From Anaerolineae bacterium (lineage in GTDB: Bacteria > Chloroflexota > Anaerolineae > Aggregatilineales > JAFGMM01): a stretch of 64,000 nt of DNA. This document shows, one piece after another, positions 20,520-30,069 of the stretch. Positions within the stretch are counted from its first letter, which is position 1. Each line of letters begins with the position of its first letter. Where the stretch lies: assembly GCA_027494055.1 (NCBI GenBank), contig JAOSJO010000023.1, positions 62,001-126,000 of the forward strand, written 5' to 3'. The position numbers and the translations under genes are program-made. The notes under the pieces are model-generated. The model saw nothing but the letters and a program-made list of their open reading frames with translations, was not told the origin of the DNA and ran no database searches.

Positions 20520-21994
20520 CTAGAACCCCGTCGTCTCAGGTCGCTGATACGATAGCACTTTGTGCAGCGCCCGCAGTTCGAGCGGGTGGCGGTAGAAGCG
20601 CAGGTGATAGCGCCATCCCCCTGCCGCCCGGAGCGCCCACCGCCCCAACCCACGCAACCGGGGGTTGGTCACCGTCGGGTAATAGGCATTGAGCACGCGC
20701 TCGAAGTCGCGCACCTGCCGGCGCAGCGGGTCGGTGAGCCAGGGCACATCGGTGTTGCGGCGCTGCGCGAACTCCTGCCACGCGTCGCTGATCCACGCCT
20801 CCAGCGTCGTGGGGAACGCGAACCCGCTCGCCTTCGCCTGCTCGTAGAGGTCGCCGGCCAGGGGGACGGGCGTGTACAGGTAAAGGATGATCTCCGTTTT
20901 CGGGTTGACCTGCTTGACCTTGCGGATGAACGCCAGGGTCTGGCGCACGTCGGTTTCCGGGTCGGGCGGGTTGCCGAGGACGAACGACATCTCCGGCACG
21001 ATGTTGTAGCGCGCCATCTTCGCTGCGATGGCGAGCGTCTTGTCGGTCGAGGCCTTTCCGCCCTTGTGCATCCGCTTCAGCGTCTCGTCCGAGCCGGACT
21101 CGGCCCCCAGGAAGACCATGCGCAGGCCGCTGTCGCGCATCAGCGCCCAGGTGCGGTCCGAAAACGCCAGCATGGTGTCGATGCGCCCCTCACCCCACCA
21201 GCCAATGCGCAGGTCCATGATGCGCGCCGCGAACTCGGCGACGCGCGCCTCGTGCGTGAAGAAGTTGTTGTCGTAGAACTCGACCGCGTCGAGGTCCCAC
21301 GCGCGGACGAGACGCCGCATCACGTCCGCCGTCCGCTCCGCCGACTGGGGACGCCACCGCCCGTTGACCATGTTCACCACCGCGCAGAAGTTGCAGAAGA
21401 AGGGACACCCGTAGCTGGAGTGGTGCGGCAGCGTGCGCGCGCCCATGAAGGTGCGCCGGATGTAGCGCGGCATCGCGACGCGGTGGTAGGGAAGTCTGGC
21501 AGCGCGTTGGGGTCAGGGATCGGGGCCGGCTGCCCACCGACGATTGCGCCCGTCCCCGCATCGCGGTAGGCCAGGCCCGGCACGGCAGCCACTTCCTCGC
21601 CCGCCAGCAGCGCGTCGGCCAGCGCCTTGAAGACGAACTCGCCGTGCCCGCATACAACGTAGTCCACGTAATCTGCGCGCAGCGCCACGTCATAGTGCTG
21701 CGTGGGGAAGTAGCCGCCCCAGACGATCTTCAGGTGCGGGTATTTCGCCTTCAGCGCGCGGCACACCGGCACGGCGTTGCGCAGTTGCGGCCCCGGCATG
21801 ACCGTCACGCCCAGGACCGCCGCCCCGCGCGCGGCGATGGCGCGATCAAGGGCGGGCATCGGGTCGGCCTCGAGGTTGCCGTCGATGATGGCGTATTCGT
21901 GCGCGCCCTCAAGCAGCGCGCCCAGCGCCAGCAGCGACATGGGCAGCACCGGCTTTCGACTCGCCGAACTGGGTGGGTTGTACAGGACGATCAT
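20520..21994 (-). CDS. Cobalamin-binding-type radical SAM protein (class B-like; one frameshift)
   Basis: About 491 residues. The N-terminal Rossmann B12-binding fold shows MIVLYNPPSSASRKPVLPMS, then LKIVWGGYFPT and CGHGEFVFKALADALL, the pattern of BchE/P-methylase proteins. The radical SAM domain follows with SSYGCPFFCNFCAVVN (C-x3-C-x2-C) and GAESGSDETLKRMHKG. The break near 21485 is a CCC run; one added C gives DFPYHRVAMPRYIRRTF. The start overlaps the stop of the methyltransferase upstream (ATGA). Relatives do methylations, ring closures or rearrangements on unactivated carbons. No substrate can be inferred. Confidence 0.87.
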
Positions 21995-22671
21995 CTTCCC
22001 CCGGCGCGCCTCGGACGCAACTCATGCACGGTCAGGACTTCGCTAATCATGTCGCGCTCCGCGACGGTCTCAACGCACAGGTCGTGGTCGCGGAACGCCT
22101 GCAGGTGGGCCGCGCTCCGCCCGTTCGTCGAGAGGACCACCAGCGCGCAGCCGCCCGGCGTCAGGTGCGCGGCGAGCGCCGCCGCGAAGCGCTCCACGAC
22201 ATCCGGCGAATGCCAGGCATGGTCATACAGGCCGCGCGGCTCCCCCTGGTAGAAGGGCGGGTTGAAAAGAACCAGGTCGAAGCGCTGCCCCTGCACCGGC
22301 TCGAACAGGTCGCCCTCGCACACCGCGACGCGATCCTCCACCCGGTTGAGCAGGGCGTTAATGCGCGCACAGCGCGCCGCCTCGGGGTTGATGTCCACCG
22401 CCACGACCCGGCGCGCCGCCTCCGCCGCAAAGACCGCGCCGATTCCCGCCCCGGCGCCCATGTCCAGCACTGCCGCGTCTGGCGGGAGCCGGCGCGCACT
22501 TACCTGCTGCGCCAGAAACGCGCCGGTCGGGAAGAGGCCGGGGTTGAACACCTCCGGCAGCACGAGAAACGGCTTTCCGCCGACCCACTCCAGCGCCAGC
22601 CTCCGGTGGCGATGCCGCTGAAACAGCCGGAAGCGCCACCGCAGCCAGAACCGCCACACCGCCCGCCGCAT
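21991..22671 (-). CDS. SAM-dependent methyltransferase, HemK/RsmC-like (NPPF)
   Basis: 226 residues, class I Rossmann fold. SAM site VLDMGAGAGIGAVFAAE; VVAVDINPEAARCARINAL; then LFNPPFYQGEP, an NPPF motif typical of methyltransferases acting on planar nitrogens. The start is ATG 22671 (MRRAVWRFWLRWRF, strongly basic), overlapping the previous stop as TGATG. The longer in-frame extension would lie inside the preceding gene. The stop overlaps the next radical SAM start as ATGA. It lies inside the tightly coupled operon, so it probably acts on the same product rather than on release factors or rRNA. Confidence 0.8.
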   Translation of the reverse strand: MRRAVWRFWLRWRFRLFQRHRHRRLALEWVGGKPFLVLPEVFNPGLFPTGAFLAQQVSARRLPPDAAVLDMGAGAGIGAVFAAEAARRVVAVDINPEAARCARINALLNRVEDRVAVCEGDLFEPVQGQRFDLVLFNPPFYQGEPRGLYDHAWHSPDVVERFAAALAAHLTPGGCALVVLSTNGRSAAHLQAFRDHDLCVETVAERDMISEVLTVHELRPRRAGGR

Positions 22672-23588
22672 CACGCCCGCCGCTCGCCCACGATGACGGC
22701 AAACTGCGCCGGCTCGCGGTGGCCGCGCAGCCGCGCCCTGAGGGGCCGCAACGCCCAGCGCAGGCCGTAGAAGGGCCGGATGATGCGCCACTTCAGCCCC
22801 AAAGCCTCAGCCAGCGCGCCCAGCTTCTGGTAAGTCAGGAAGTTCACATGCGGCAGCGCGTCCGAACGGAAGCCGTAGCGCGCCGCGAAGTGGGCCTCGC
22901 GCTCACGGACCATCTGCGCGCCGCTCGCCGGGTCATGGTAGATCGGCGAGTCCATGACCACGAGCCGGCCATCGCGCCGCATCACGCGGAGCGCCTCGCG
23001 CAGCGTCGCGCCGGCGTCGGTCGCGTAGTGCAGGGAACTGTTGAATACCGCCAGATCGACCTGATCGCGCTCCAGGGGCAGGTAATCGAACTCGGCCTGC
23101 ACGGGCGTGAACGCCACATCGTAATAGATCGACGCGCCCAGCCCGTCGAACGGGTTGGTGAGCAGGTCAACCGCTATGACCTGATGCCCGCGCGCCGCCA
23201 GCCGGTAGCTCAGCCAGCCGTTGCCCGCGCCCAGATCGACGACCGCAAGCGGGCGGCGGCGCAACCGCTCCAGCGGCGCGAGCGCCCGCCTCACGAACGC
23301 CTGGTAACTCTTCGCGCGGATGCGCCAGTCGGTCCTGAAGCGACCGGTCGTGTCCGCGAATGGCAAAGCGCGATAGTAGGCCGGGTCCCCCGCGCCGCGC
23401 CCCTCTGCGCGGCGGACGGCCTCATACTCGGCGATAAACTGGCCGAAATAGTTGGCCCGTTCGGGCCGCAAGAAGCGCCAGATGCCACCCTCGCGCGTGA
23501 ACACCGCCCCGTCCTCTGGGCAGCGCATTGCGTCGGGACCGTCGTCCTGCAACAGCGATCGGCACGTCGGGCAGACAAAGACGCTCAT
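22671..23588 (-). CDS. SAM-dependent methyltransferase with N-terminal zinc-ribbon
   Basis: 305 residues. The N-terminus MSVFVCPTCRSLLQDD has CPTC, and about 15 residues on CPEDGAVF, like the Trm112-type/zinc-ribbon start found in some class I methyltransferases. The SAM motif is AVVDLGAGNGWLSYRLAARG, the acidic loop IAVDLLTNPFDGLG, and NSSLHYATD marks motif IV. The family is methyltransferase type 11. It overlaps its neighbours by ATGA/TGATG. It may methylate a small product of the cluster; the target is unknown. Confidence 0.82.
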   Translation of the reverse strand: MSVFVCPTCRSLLQDDGPDAMRCPEDGAVFTREGGIWRFLRPERANYFGQFIAEYEAVRRAEGRGAGDPAYYRALPFADTTGRFRTDWRIRAKSYQAFVRRALAPLERLRRRPLAVVDLGAGNGWLSYRLAARGHQVIAVDLLTNPFDGLGASIYYDVAFTPVQAEFDYLPLERDQVDLAVFNSSLHYATDAGATLREALRVMRRDGRLVVMDSPIYHDPASGAQMVREREAHFAARYGFRSDALPHVNFLTYQKLGALAEALGLKWRIIRPFYGLRWALRPLRARLRGHREPAQFAVIVGERRA

Positions 23589-24373
23589 ACGCGCTCAAAC
23601 ACCACAAGGTAATGGTCGTTCAGCCACGTCGCCGGGAAGACGTGCCCGATCCGGCGGTCAACCGTGGCGAGCCGCTCAAAGGCGGGCGGCCAGCGCTCGC
23701 CGAGGTGGCTCAGGTACAGCGGCGGCAGGAACACGCCGACGCCGGCGGCCATCTGGAGGCGGAAGCCGGGCGCGAACTCGGCGCGCAGCCGGCGCGGCGA
23801 TGGATACCACACCCGCGCCTGTTCTCCCCCGCCGACGTGCGCCAGCGCGCCGGCCTGCAAGCGCCGGAAGGCGTCGCGGGGCCGACCGTGCGCCAGGTGC
23901 CAGACCACCTCCCAGGGGCACAGCGGCCCCATCAGAACCAGGAGCGCCTTCCCGCCAGGGCGCACACGCTGCGCCAGAAACGCGGCGAGCGACCGCCGTT
24001 CGGGCAGGCAGTTGAGCGCCCCAAAGTTGGCGAACACGCCGTCATAGGTGTCGTGCACGCTGGCGGGGACCGCGTCCAGACGCGCCATGTCGAACGGCGC
24101 CAGCATCACCCGGCCGGCCACCTGCGCCGCCGTGACCTTCCGGCGGGCCACGTCCAGCATGGCGGGCGACGCATCGGTCGCGGTGACCTCGACGCCGCGC
24201 TGCGCCAGCCAAACGGCGTCCTCGCCGGTGCCGCACCCCAGCTCCAGCACCCGGTCCCCCGCGCGGAACGGGACATGCGCCCAGACCTGCGCGCGCAGCC
24301 AGCGTCCGAGGCGGTGTGTGAACGCCTCGTCATACGTGGCGGCAATCGCGTCGAAAGCGTGCGTGACGCTCAT
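23585..24373 (-). CDS. SAM-dependent methyltransferase, class I (UbiE/type 11-like)
   Basis: 262 residues, unbroken frame. It opens FDAIAATYDEAFTHRLGRWL, the usual start of small-molecule class I methyltransferases. SAM motif RVLELGCGTGEDAVWLAQRG, ATDASPAMLDVARRK, and FANFGALNCLPERRSLAAFL for motif IV. The C-terminal half (WYPSPRRLRAEFAPGFRL) is a substrate-cap region. The start overlaps the upstream radical SAM gene's stop as ATGA, and its own stop overlaps the next start. With the two following genes it makes three successive methyltransferases. Confidence 0.85.
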   Translation of the reverse strand: MSVTHAFDAIAATYDEAFTHRLGRWLRAQVWAHVPFRAGDRVLELGCGTGEDAVWLAQRGVEVTATDASPAMLDVARRKVTAAQVAGRVMLAPFDMARLDAVPASVHDTYDGVFANFGALNCLPERRSLAAFLAQRVRPGGKALLVLMGPLCPWEVVWHLAHGRPRDAFRRLQAGALAHVGGGEQARVWYPSPRRLRAEFAPGFRLQMAAGVGVFLPPLYLSHLGERWPPAFERLATVDRRIGHVFPATWLNDHYLVVFERV

Positions 24374-25776
24374 CCCCGCTCGACCTCGTGCTGCGTGAGC
24401 ATCATCCCGATGCGCCCTGCTCTGGCGCTAAGGAACGCTTTCGCCATGCGCGCATAGCGTGCATAGCGGGGCTGAGCGGCAAGGCGCTGCCTGTGGAGGT
24501 TGACCTCACTGACCATCCAGCGCGTTGCAAACGCATAGAAGCGGCGCGAGTGACGCCCGGCGACGGTGTGATCCCGGTCAGAGCCTTCGCGCCACGTCCT
24601 CAGCGGGATAACCCGGTCTTTGACCTTTTCGTAGTACTTCGTGCCCTTGATGGGATAGGCGACGGTGGTCAGGAAGGTGTCGGGGTTCGCGTCCTTGAGC
24701 GCCTGGACGGTCGCCTCGATGTCCGCAAGCGCCTCGCCCTCGTAGCCGAGCATAATGAACATCCCCGTCTCGATGCCGTAGCGCCGGAGGAGGTGGACCA
24801 TCCCGGTCACCTTCTCGATGTCGGTCCGCCGTTCCATCGCGTCGAGGACGCGCTGCGAGCCGCTCTCCGCGCCGATCCACAGCCGGTAACAGCCCATCTG
24901 CGCCAGCGTCTTCACCACGTCTTCGTTGAGGCGGTCCTGACGTGAGATGGTTTCGAACGGCGTGTTCAGGCCACGGCGCGCCAGTTCGTCGGCGTAGGCA
25001 AAAAGCCAGCGATGGTTGATGGTGAACACGTCATCTGCGTACCAGAGGAGTTCAGGGCGGTAGGTCGCGCGGATCAACTCGACCTCGTCCGCGACGTTCT
25101 GTGGCGAGCGGCGGCGGTGGGTGTAGCCGAACACGGCGTGGCTGCACCAGTTGCACCTGTAGGGGCACCCGCGCGCCGTGATGAGCGAGACCGCGCCCTG
25201 GCCGTGATGCTCGCGCCAGACCCGAACGTAGGCGTCGAGGTCAATCGCGGCGCGTTCGGGGAAGGGCTGCGCGTCCAGGTCCGTGATGTAGGGACGGTCG
25301 GGCGTGCGCACGACGCGCGTTTCGTCCTCGCGGTACACAAGCCCCTGGATGTGGCCCATCCCGGTTGGGCCGTGTTGCGCAAGGTGCGGCAGCAACGCCT
25401 CCAGCGTGATCTCCCCCTCGCCGACGACCACCACATCCGCGCCGTGCGCCAGATATTCCTCCGCGTAGTTGGCGGGGTCCGGCCCGCCCACGACGACCAG
25501 GCTGCCATGCGCCTTGCAGATGTGGATCATCTTGAGCACAGTTGGCCGGGTCATCAGGTTGCAGTAGACACCGACAACAGGCGGGCGCGCGCGCGCGATG
25601 TACTGGCGGAACGCCTCCAGGTTGCTGAAGGTGGCGTCGAACACGCCGACGTCAAAACCGCGCGCCTTGAGGTGCGCGGCGATGTACAGGATGCCCAGCG
25701 GCGGGTAGGGCCGCATCACCCGCAGTTCGTGGGGGTCTTCATACAGGAAGTAGCCGTGCGTGAGCAGAATGTCCAT
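24370..25776 (-). CDS. Cobalamin-binding-type radical SAM protein (class B-like)
   Basis: 468 residues, intact. The B12-binding N-terminal domain reads MDILLTHGYFLYED, YPPLGILYIAAHLKARGFDV and LVVVGGPDPANYAEEYL. The radical SAM motif is C204-x3-C208-x2-C211 in ARGCPYRCNWCSHAV. IGAESGSQRVLDAMERRTDI and a YPIKGTKYYEKVKDR segment follow, as in the BchE/HpnR/anaerobic Mg-protoporphyrin cyclase superfamily. It starts 1 bp before the end of the preceding radical SAM gene and overlaps the following methyltransferase by 4 bp. Being unbroken, it is the best template for the two frame-broken paralogues in this operon. Confidence 0.92.
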   Translation of the reverse strand: MDILLTHGYFLYEDPHELRVMRPYPPLGILYIAAHLKARGFDVGVFDATFSNLEAFRQYIARARPPVVGVYCNLMTRPTVLKMIHICKAHGSLVVVGGPDPANYAEEYLAHGADVVVVGEGEITLEALLPHLAQHGPTGMGHIQGLVYREDETRVVRTPDRPYITDLDAQPFPERAAIDLDAYVRVWREHHGQGAVSLITARGCPYRCNWCSHAVFGYTHRRRSPQNVADEVELIRATYRPELLWYADDVFTINHRWLFAYADELARRGLNTPFETISRQDRLNEDVVKTLAQMGCYRLWIGAESGSQRVLDAMERRTDIEKVTGMVHLLRRYGIETGMFIMLGYEGEALADIEATVQALKDANPDTFLTTVAYPIKGTKYYEKVKDRVIPLRTWREGSDRDHTVAGRHSRRFYAFATRWMVSEVNLHRQRLAAQPRYARYARMAKAFLSARAGRIGMMLTQHEVERG

Positions 25777-27307
25777 TCATTCGTCCTGCGGGCTTGGCGT
25801 CGCCGCCGCCGCCTGATTCATGCCGGGCGGCAGCGGGCCGATGCTGTCATGCGGCTGCCGGGCAAGCCGGTTCAGCCGCAGGCGCGCCAGCGGCAGCGTG
25901 AGCGCGTGACGCGCCGCCGACGCCGCCTGACGCAGGTGCCGCCGGCGCAGTGCGCGCGGCGTGCGGAGGGCGCGCCGCAGCGCCGACCAGTTCTTGCGCG
26001 CGCGGAATTCCTTGTGGATCACCGTGTGCAGTTGGCGGTAAAACGCCGTCGTGAACGGTCCTTGGTACAGCATCGCCAGATCGCTGGAGTCTTCCCAGTT
26101 CTGCTTGACGCCGATCTGCGCCCTGACGCGCGCGTAGAACTTCGTGCCCGGCAGCGGATACGACACAGACACGCCGATGTCGTCCGGCTGGCAGTCGCGG
26201 ACCAGTTGTACCGTCTTCTCGATGTCGTCGCGGGTCTCGCCCGGATACCCAAACTGGAGGAAGAAACCGACCCGCACCCCCGCCGCGCGCAGCCGCGCCA
26301 CGGCCTCGGCAATCTGCGCCACGGTCGTGCCCTTCTCCATCGCGTCGAGTATCTTCTGCGACCCAGACTCGGCCCCGATCCACACGATCTCGCAGCCGGC
26401 GCGCGCCAGCGCGTCGATGTCGCCATCGCGCAGCAAGAGGTCGGCGCGGCTCAGGCACTGAACGGCGTCCGCACGCCCTCGGCCTCGATCCGGTCTGCGA
26501 GGCGGCTCAGCCAGCCCGGCTTCAGGCCCACGATGTCGTCGGCGAACCAGATGTGATCGGGCTGATAGGCCGCCTTAAGCCATTTCAACTCGGCGACGAC
26601 GTTTTCCGGGCTGCGGACGCTGTAGCGCTGCCCCCAGATCGGCTTGGCGCACCAGTTGCAGTGATAGGGGCAGCCGCGCGTCGGTGACCATGTTCATCGA
26701 GTAGTGGCCGTGCCGCTGATACCACATTTCCTGGTAGCGCGGGACATCCACCAGGTCCCATGCCGGGAAGGGCAGCGCGTCCAGGTCCCTCATGGCCGGC
26801 CGGCGCGCCGGGCTGGGGTGCGCGTCCGAGGCAACGCCCACGATGTCCTCAAGCCGCCGGTCGCTGCGCCCGGTGAGCGCATCCAGCAATGCGCCGAGCG
26901 TCGCCTCGCCCTCGCCCACCACCACGTAATCGGCGCCCTGCGCGCGGTAGAGATCGGCGTGATCGGTGGCGTCTGATCCGCACACAATCACCGTGCAGCC
27001 CTGCGCGCGCGCCAGGTCGATCATGTTGAAGGCAGCGTGGCGCATCCGCAGCAGGCACATCTTGGAGAGGTAATTGAAGTTGTCCTCGAAAAGGACCGCA
27101 AAGCGCGGGCGGTGCTGGTCGAGCGCGCGCGCCCACTCCGCTTCAGGATCGGCGAGCATGGCGTCGAACAGCGCGACATCATAGCCGCGCGCCCGGATGT
27201 AGCTGGCCGCGTAGAGCGTGCCGAGGGGGCGGGTAGGGCTGCATCGCCTCCCACAGCTTGGGATCGAACCGCAGGTAATAGGACTGGCCGAAAAGGACTT
27301 CGCTCAT
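25777..27307 (-). CDS. Cobalamin-binding-type radical SAM protein (class B-like; three frameshifts)
   Basis: About 510 residues over four frame segments. It starts MSEVLFGQSYYLRFDPK and resumes after a CCCC run near 27230 as YPPLGTLYAASYIRARGYD. The B12-like domain has DYVVVGEGEATLGALLDAL. After a break near 26690 comes TRGCPYHCNWCAKPIWG (C-x3-C-x2-C). After a third break near 26455 it continues GAESGSQKILDAMEKGTTV and SYPLPGTKFYARVRAQIG. The architecture matches the intact neighbour at 24370-25776, so the pair are probably tandem duplicates with diverged roles. The start overlaps the nucleotidyltransferase stop as ATGA. Confidence 0.85.
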
Positions 27308-28247
27308 GACGTGTGCTCACCCTGAACCTCGGCCATCGCCGGCTGCTGCCGGCGCAGCGCGCGCAGCCGGGCATCAAATGCGGCGTGGGTGCGCTCCCCG
27401 TGTCCATCGTAATGGCCCTTGCACCAGTCGGGGCAGAAGTCCGCCTCGCGCGACTCGCCATACTGCCGCCTGAACTTGCGGATCTTGCGCGCCATCTCCC
27501 AGCGCTCAAGCCACGCGCCCGGCGGCGCACGCAGGACGCTTTCCGGAGAACTTCTGCAAGAAACGTCCATTCGTGGCGTGGCGCGTAAGGTCCCGGTCGG
27601 GGAGGCCCGCCGCGTTGGGCAGGTACTCAGCCGTCCAGGCGTTGAGGCGGCGCATCCTGTCGTAGACCTCGAACGCGGTCAGGGGCGCCATCTGCGCCAG
27701 CTCGCGCGCGGCATAGAGGCTGCGGTCATGGATGGCGAGGGCGTTCTCGGCGAGGAAGTAATTTGGGCACAGCGTGTGCCCGCGCCGCGCGGCCAGGCGC
27801 ACGACGGCGACCACGAACAGGCGACACACCCAGAGACGGCCCGGCTGTGTCACAACAAGGTAGTCGATGTCCCCGCCAGGCTCCACGTTGTCAACCGCCA
27901 GCGACCCGGTCACGGCGACCATGCGCACGAACGGCAGGGGCAGCGATAACCCCGCCGTAGTGCAGCGCAACCGGCCATAGCGCGGCGGCAGCCTGCGCGC
28001 GGCGGCGGCGGACCTCGACGAGGTGCTCGCGACCGGACAACATGAAGAAGCCGTCGCGCTCCGTCAGGAAGGCGCGCGCCAGCGCCCCGCCGGACAGCGC
28101 TGCCCTGATTGCGTCAGGCGTGGCGGCGACGCCGATCAGGTAACGGTGGAGTTCGCGCGCGGTCAGGGGGTAGTCAAAGATGTCGCTGTACGCGACCGTT
28201 TCGAGAATCGCCCATTCCAATGCAGAGAGCGGCTGGGCTTCGGGCAT
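27304..28247 (-). CDS. Nucleotidyltransferase-fold protein, first gene of the operon (two frameshifts)
   Basis: About 315 residues. The N-terminal 90 residues form a helical, HTH-like segment (ILETVAYSDIFDYPLTAREL). The core has VAVTGSLAVDNVEPGGDIDY LVV, i.e. the GS...DxD signature of the pol-beta nucleotidyltransferase fold, with Asp pair in DID. The C-terminal CPDWCKGHYDGHG may bind a metal. Breaks lie near 27950 and near 27545; the second occurs at TTCTCCGGA, the same sequence as the break in the UroD-like gene. This protein heads the minus-strand operon just after the promoter. It might nucleotidylate a sugar or a protein; family members have no clear substrate to my knowledge. Confidence 0.7.
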
Positions 28248-28319
28248 GAAACGACTCCACGCTGGCTCGTCTGACGGGAGTGCGGGTGAGGCGAACCTTA
28301 ATCGGACAGATTAGGTAAG

Positions 28320-28349
28320 ATTATACTCACCCTCGCCGCCGCGCGACAA
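28320..28349 (-). promoter_or_regulatory. Promoter TTGTCG-N18-TATAAT for the eight-gene radical SAM operon
   Basis: Minus-strand TTGTCG (28344-28349) and a perfect TATAAT (28320-28325), 18 bp apart, sit about 70 bp before the start at 28247. On the plus strand a weaker TATACT (28432-28437) with TTTTGC (28409-28414) may drive the sulfatase. Nothing else is seen in the 278-bp divergent gap. Confidence 0.5.
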
Positions 28350-28525
28350 ACGCACCGCCATGTAAGAATCGATGCGCATCCGGCGTGGGCCGGCGAAACG
28401 GGGGCGGCTTTTGCCTGTGAACGTCATCCTCTATACTTGATGTGACGGCTTCAACGGGTGGAACGGAGGCGCAGTCATCCCGCCCGTCTGCCTGAGACAC
28501 ACTTCCACACAGAGGACAATCCCCA

Positions 28526-30025
28526 ATGCCGGAGAAACCCAACATCGTTCTTATCATCACCGACCATCAAGCATTCTTTGGGCATGATCGCGCGGGCGAA
28601 TACACATACAAATGGCCGGCCTACAAGGCCTTTGCTGAAGCGGGCGCTCGCTTCGAGCGGGCGTATACGGTCTGCCCGCTGTGTTCACCCGCGCGCTCCA
28701 GCATGATGACAGGGCAGTACCCCAGCACGCACGGCATCCGGTGGAATACGGACGCGAACGCGCCATCCAACCGCAACGATTTTCGCTCCGGCCAGTTGCT
28801 GTACAGTCATTACCTCGCGCAGGCGGGCTACCGCAACGCCTATGTCGGCAAGTGGCATTGCGGACACGAGCGGCTGCCGGTTGACTACGGCATCGAAGGC
28901 TGGAGTCTGCCAGACTATGGGAAAGTCTATATGTCCGAGGCTTACAGACAGTACGCTGCTGAGCATGGCTTTGGCGACGCTCGCGCCCGCATCGAATACA
29001 ACCTGGACCATCCAGAGTGGCGCGGCCAGACATTGCGCCTGCACGATCCATCCCCCTGGACATTCATGAACGGCTCCGGCGTACTTGAGGGGCCGCCTGA
29101 GGCTCATGAAGAGCAGTTTGTCGCTCACCTGGCAATCGAGAAACTCAGAGAACTCGCCAGAAGCGACCAACCATTCAGCCTGGTCGTGAGTTTCTGGGGA
29201 CCGCACCAGCCATACTATCCCACCGAGCCGTTCGCCTCGATGATCGATCCCCTGTCGATCCCGGAGTATCCAAGCTACCGTGATGACGGGGCGGGCCGAC
29301 CGCTGCGCCACCTCATCCACCGTGACACCGGGAAGAGAACGCCCTATGCCTGGCTGGAATGGTCGATCTGGCAGGAAGTGCTCGCGCGCTGCTATGCGCA
29401 GGGCTTGCAGACCGATGCGGCGATAGGCGGGGTCCTGGACGCAATCGATCAACTTGGCTTGAGAGAGAATACGCTCGTGATCTGGTGCGCCGACCACGGC
29501 GATGCCGTGGCGAGTCACGGCGGCCTGTGGGACAAATCATCGACATTCATTGAAGAGGTCGCGCGGGTGCCCCTGGCAATGCGCTGGCCGGAGGGTTTTG
29601 GGCACCGCATACGGGCCAATCAACTGGTTTCGAATATGGACGTCACGGCCACCATGCTTGACGCGGCGGGCGTCGCCATACCCGATGGCATGCACAGCCG
29701 GAGCCTGCTGCCTCTGTGCCAGCCAACAGGCACCACGCACTGGCCGGATCAATTGATCTGCGAGCATCACGGGCACGGGTATGTGTTCCCGCAACGAATC
29801 ATCTACCACGACCGTTATAAGTACGTCGCGTCGTTGTATGACATGGATGAGATGTACGACCTTGAGGCTGACCCTTATGAGATGCACAATCTCGTCAATG
29901 ACCCGCGATTCTCGAGTCTGCACGCGAACCTCCGCGAGCGGATCATCGGGCATCTTGAATCTTTTTCCGAAGAGGACGTGAGACTGAAAACTGTATTCCT
30001 GCTTGCGCTCAGACACGGCCTGTGA
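28526..30025 (+). CDS. Type I sulfatase (arylsulfatase A family)
   Basis: 499 residues, intact. It opens KPNIVLIITDHQAFFGHD, where TDH supplies a metal ligand. The maturation motif is C53-S-P-A-R in VCPLCSPARSSMMTGQYPS; C53 is the residue converted to formylglycine by anaerobic or FGE-type enzymes. YVGKWHCGHE and IWCADHGD complete the Ca-binding active site. No signal peptide is visible, so the enzyme is probably cytoplasmic. Candidate substrates are sulfated sugars, fitting the carbohydrate-degrading theme. The C-terminus ends 45 bp before the convergent adenosine deaminase. Confidence 0.9.
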   Translation: MPEKPNIVLIITDHQAFFGHDRAGEYTYKWPAYKAFAEAGARFERAYTVCPLCSPARSSMMTGQYPSTHGIRWNTDANAPSNRNDFRSGQLLYSHYLAQAGYRNAYVGKWHCGHERLPVDYGIEGWSLPDYGKVYMSEAYRQYAAEHGFGDARARIEYNLDHPEWRGQTLRLHDPSPWTFMNGSGVLEGPPEAHEEQFVAHLAIEKLRELARSDQPFSLVVSFWGPHQPYYPTEPFASMIDPLSIPEYPSYRDDGAGRPLRHLIHRDTGKRTPYAWLEWSIWQEVLARCYAQGLQTDAAIGGVLDAIDQLGLRENTLVIWCADHGDAVASHGGLWDKSSTFIEEVARVPLAMRWPEGFGHRIRANQLVSNMDVTATMLDAAGVAIPDGMHSRSLLPLCQPTGTTHWPDQLICEHHGHGYVFPQRIIYHDRYKYVASLYDMDEMYDLEADPYEMHNLVNDPRFSSLHANLRERIIGHLESFSEEDVRLKTVFLLALRHGL

Positions 30026-30069
30026 TGGCTGCACCCCGTAACGAGCGGGCAGCGGGCGCGCAGGCCCTG

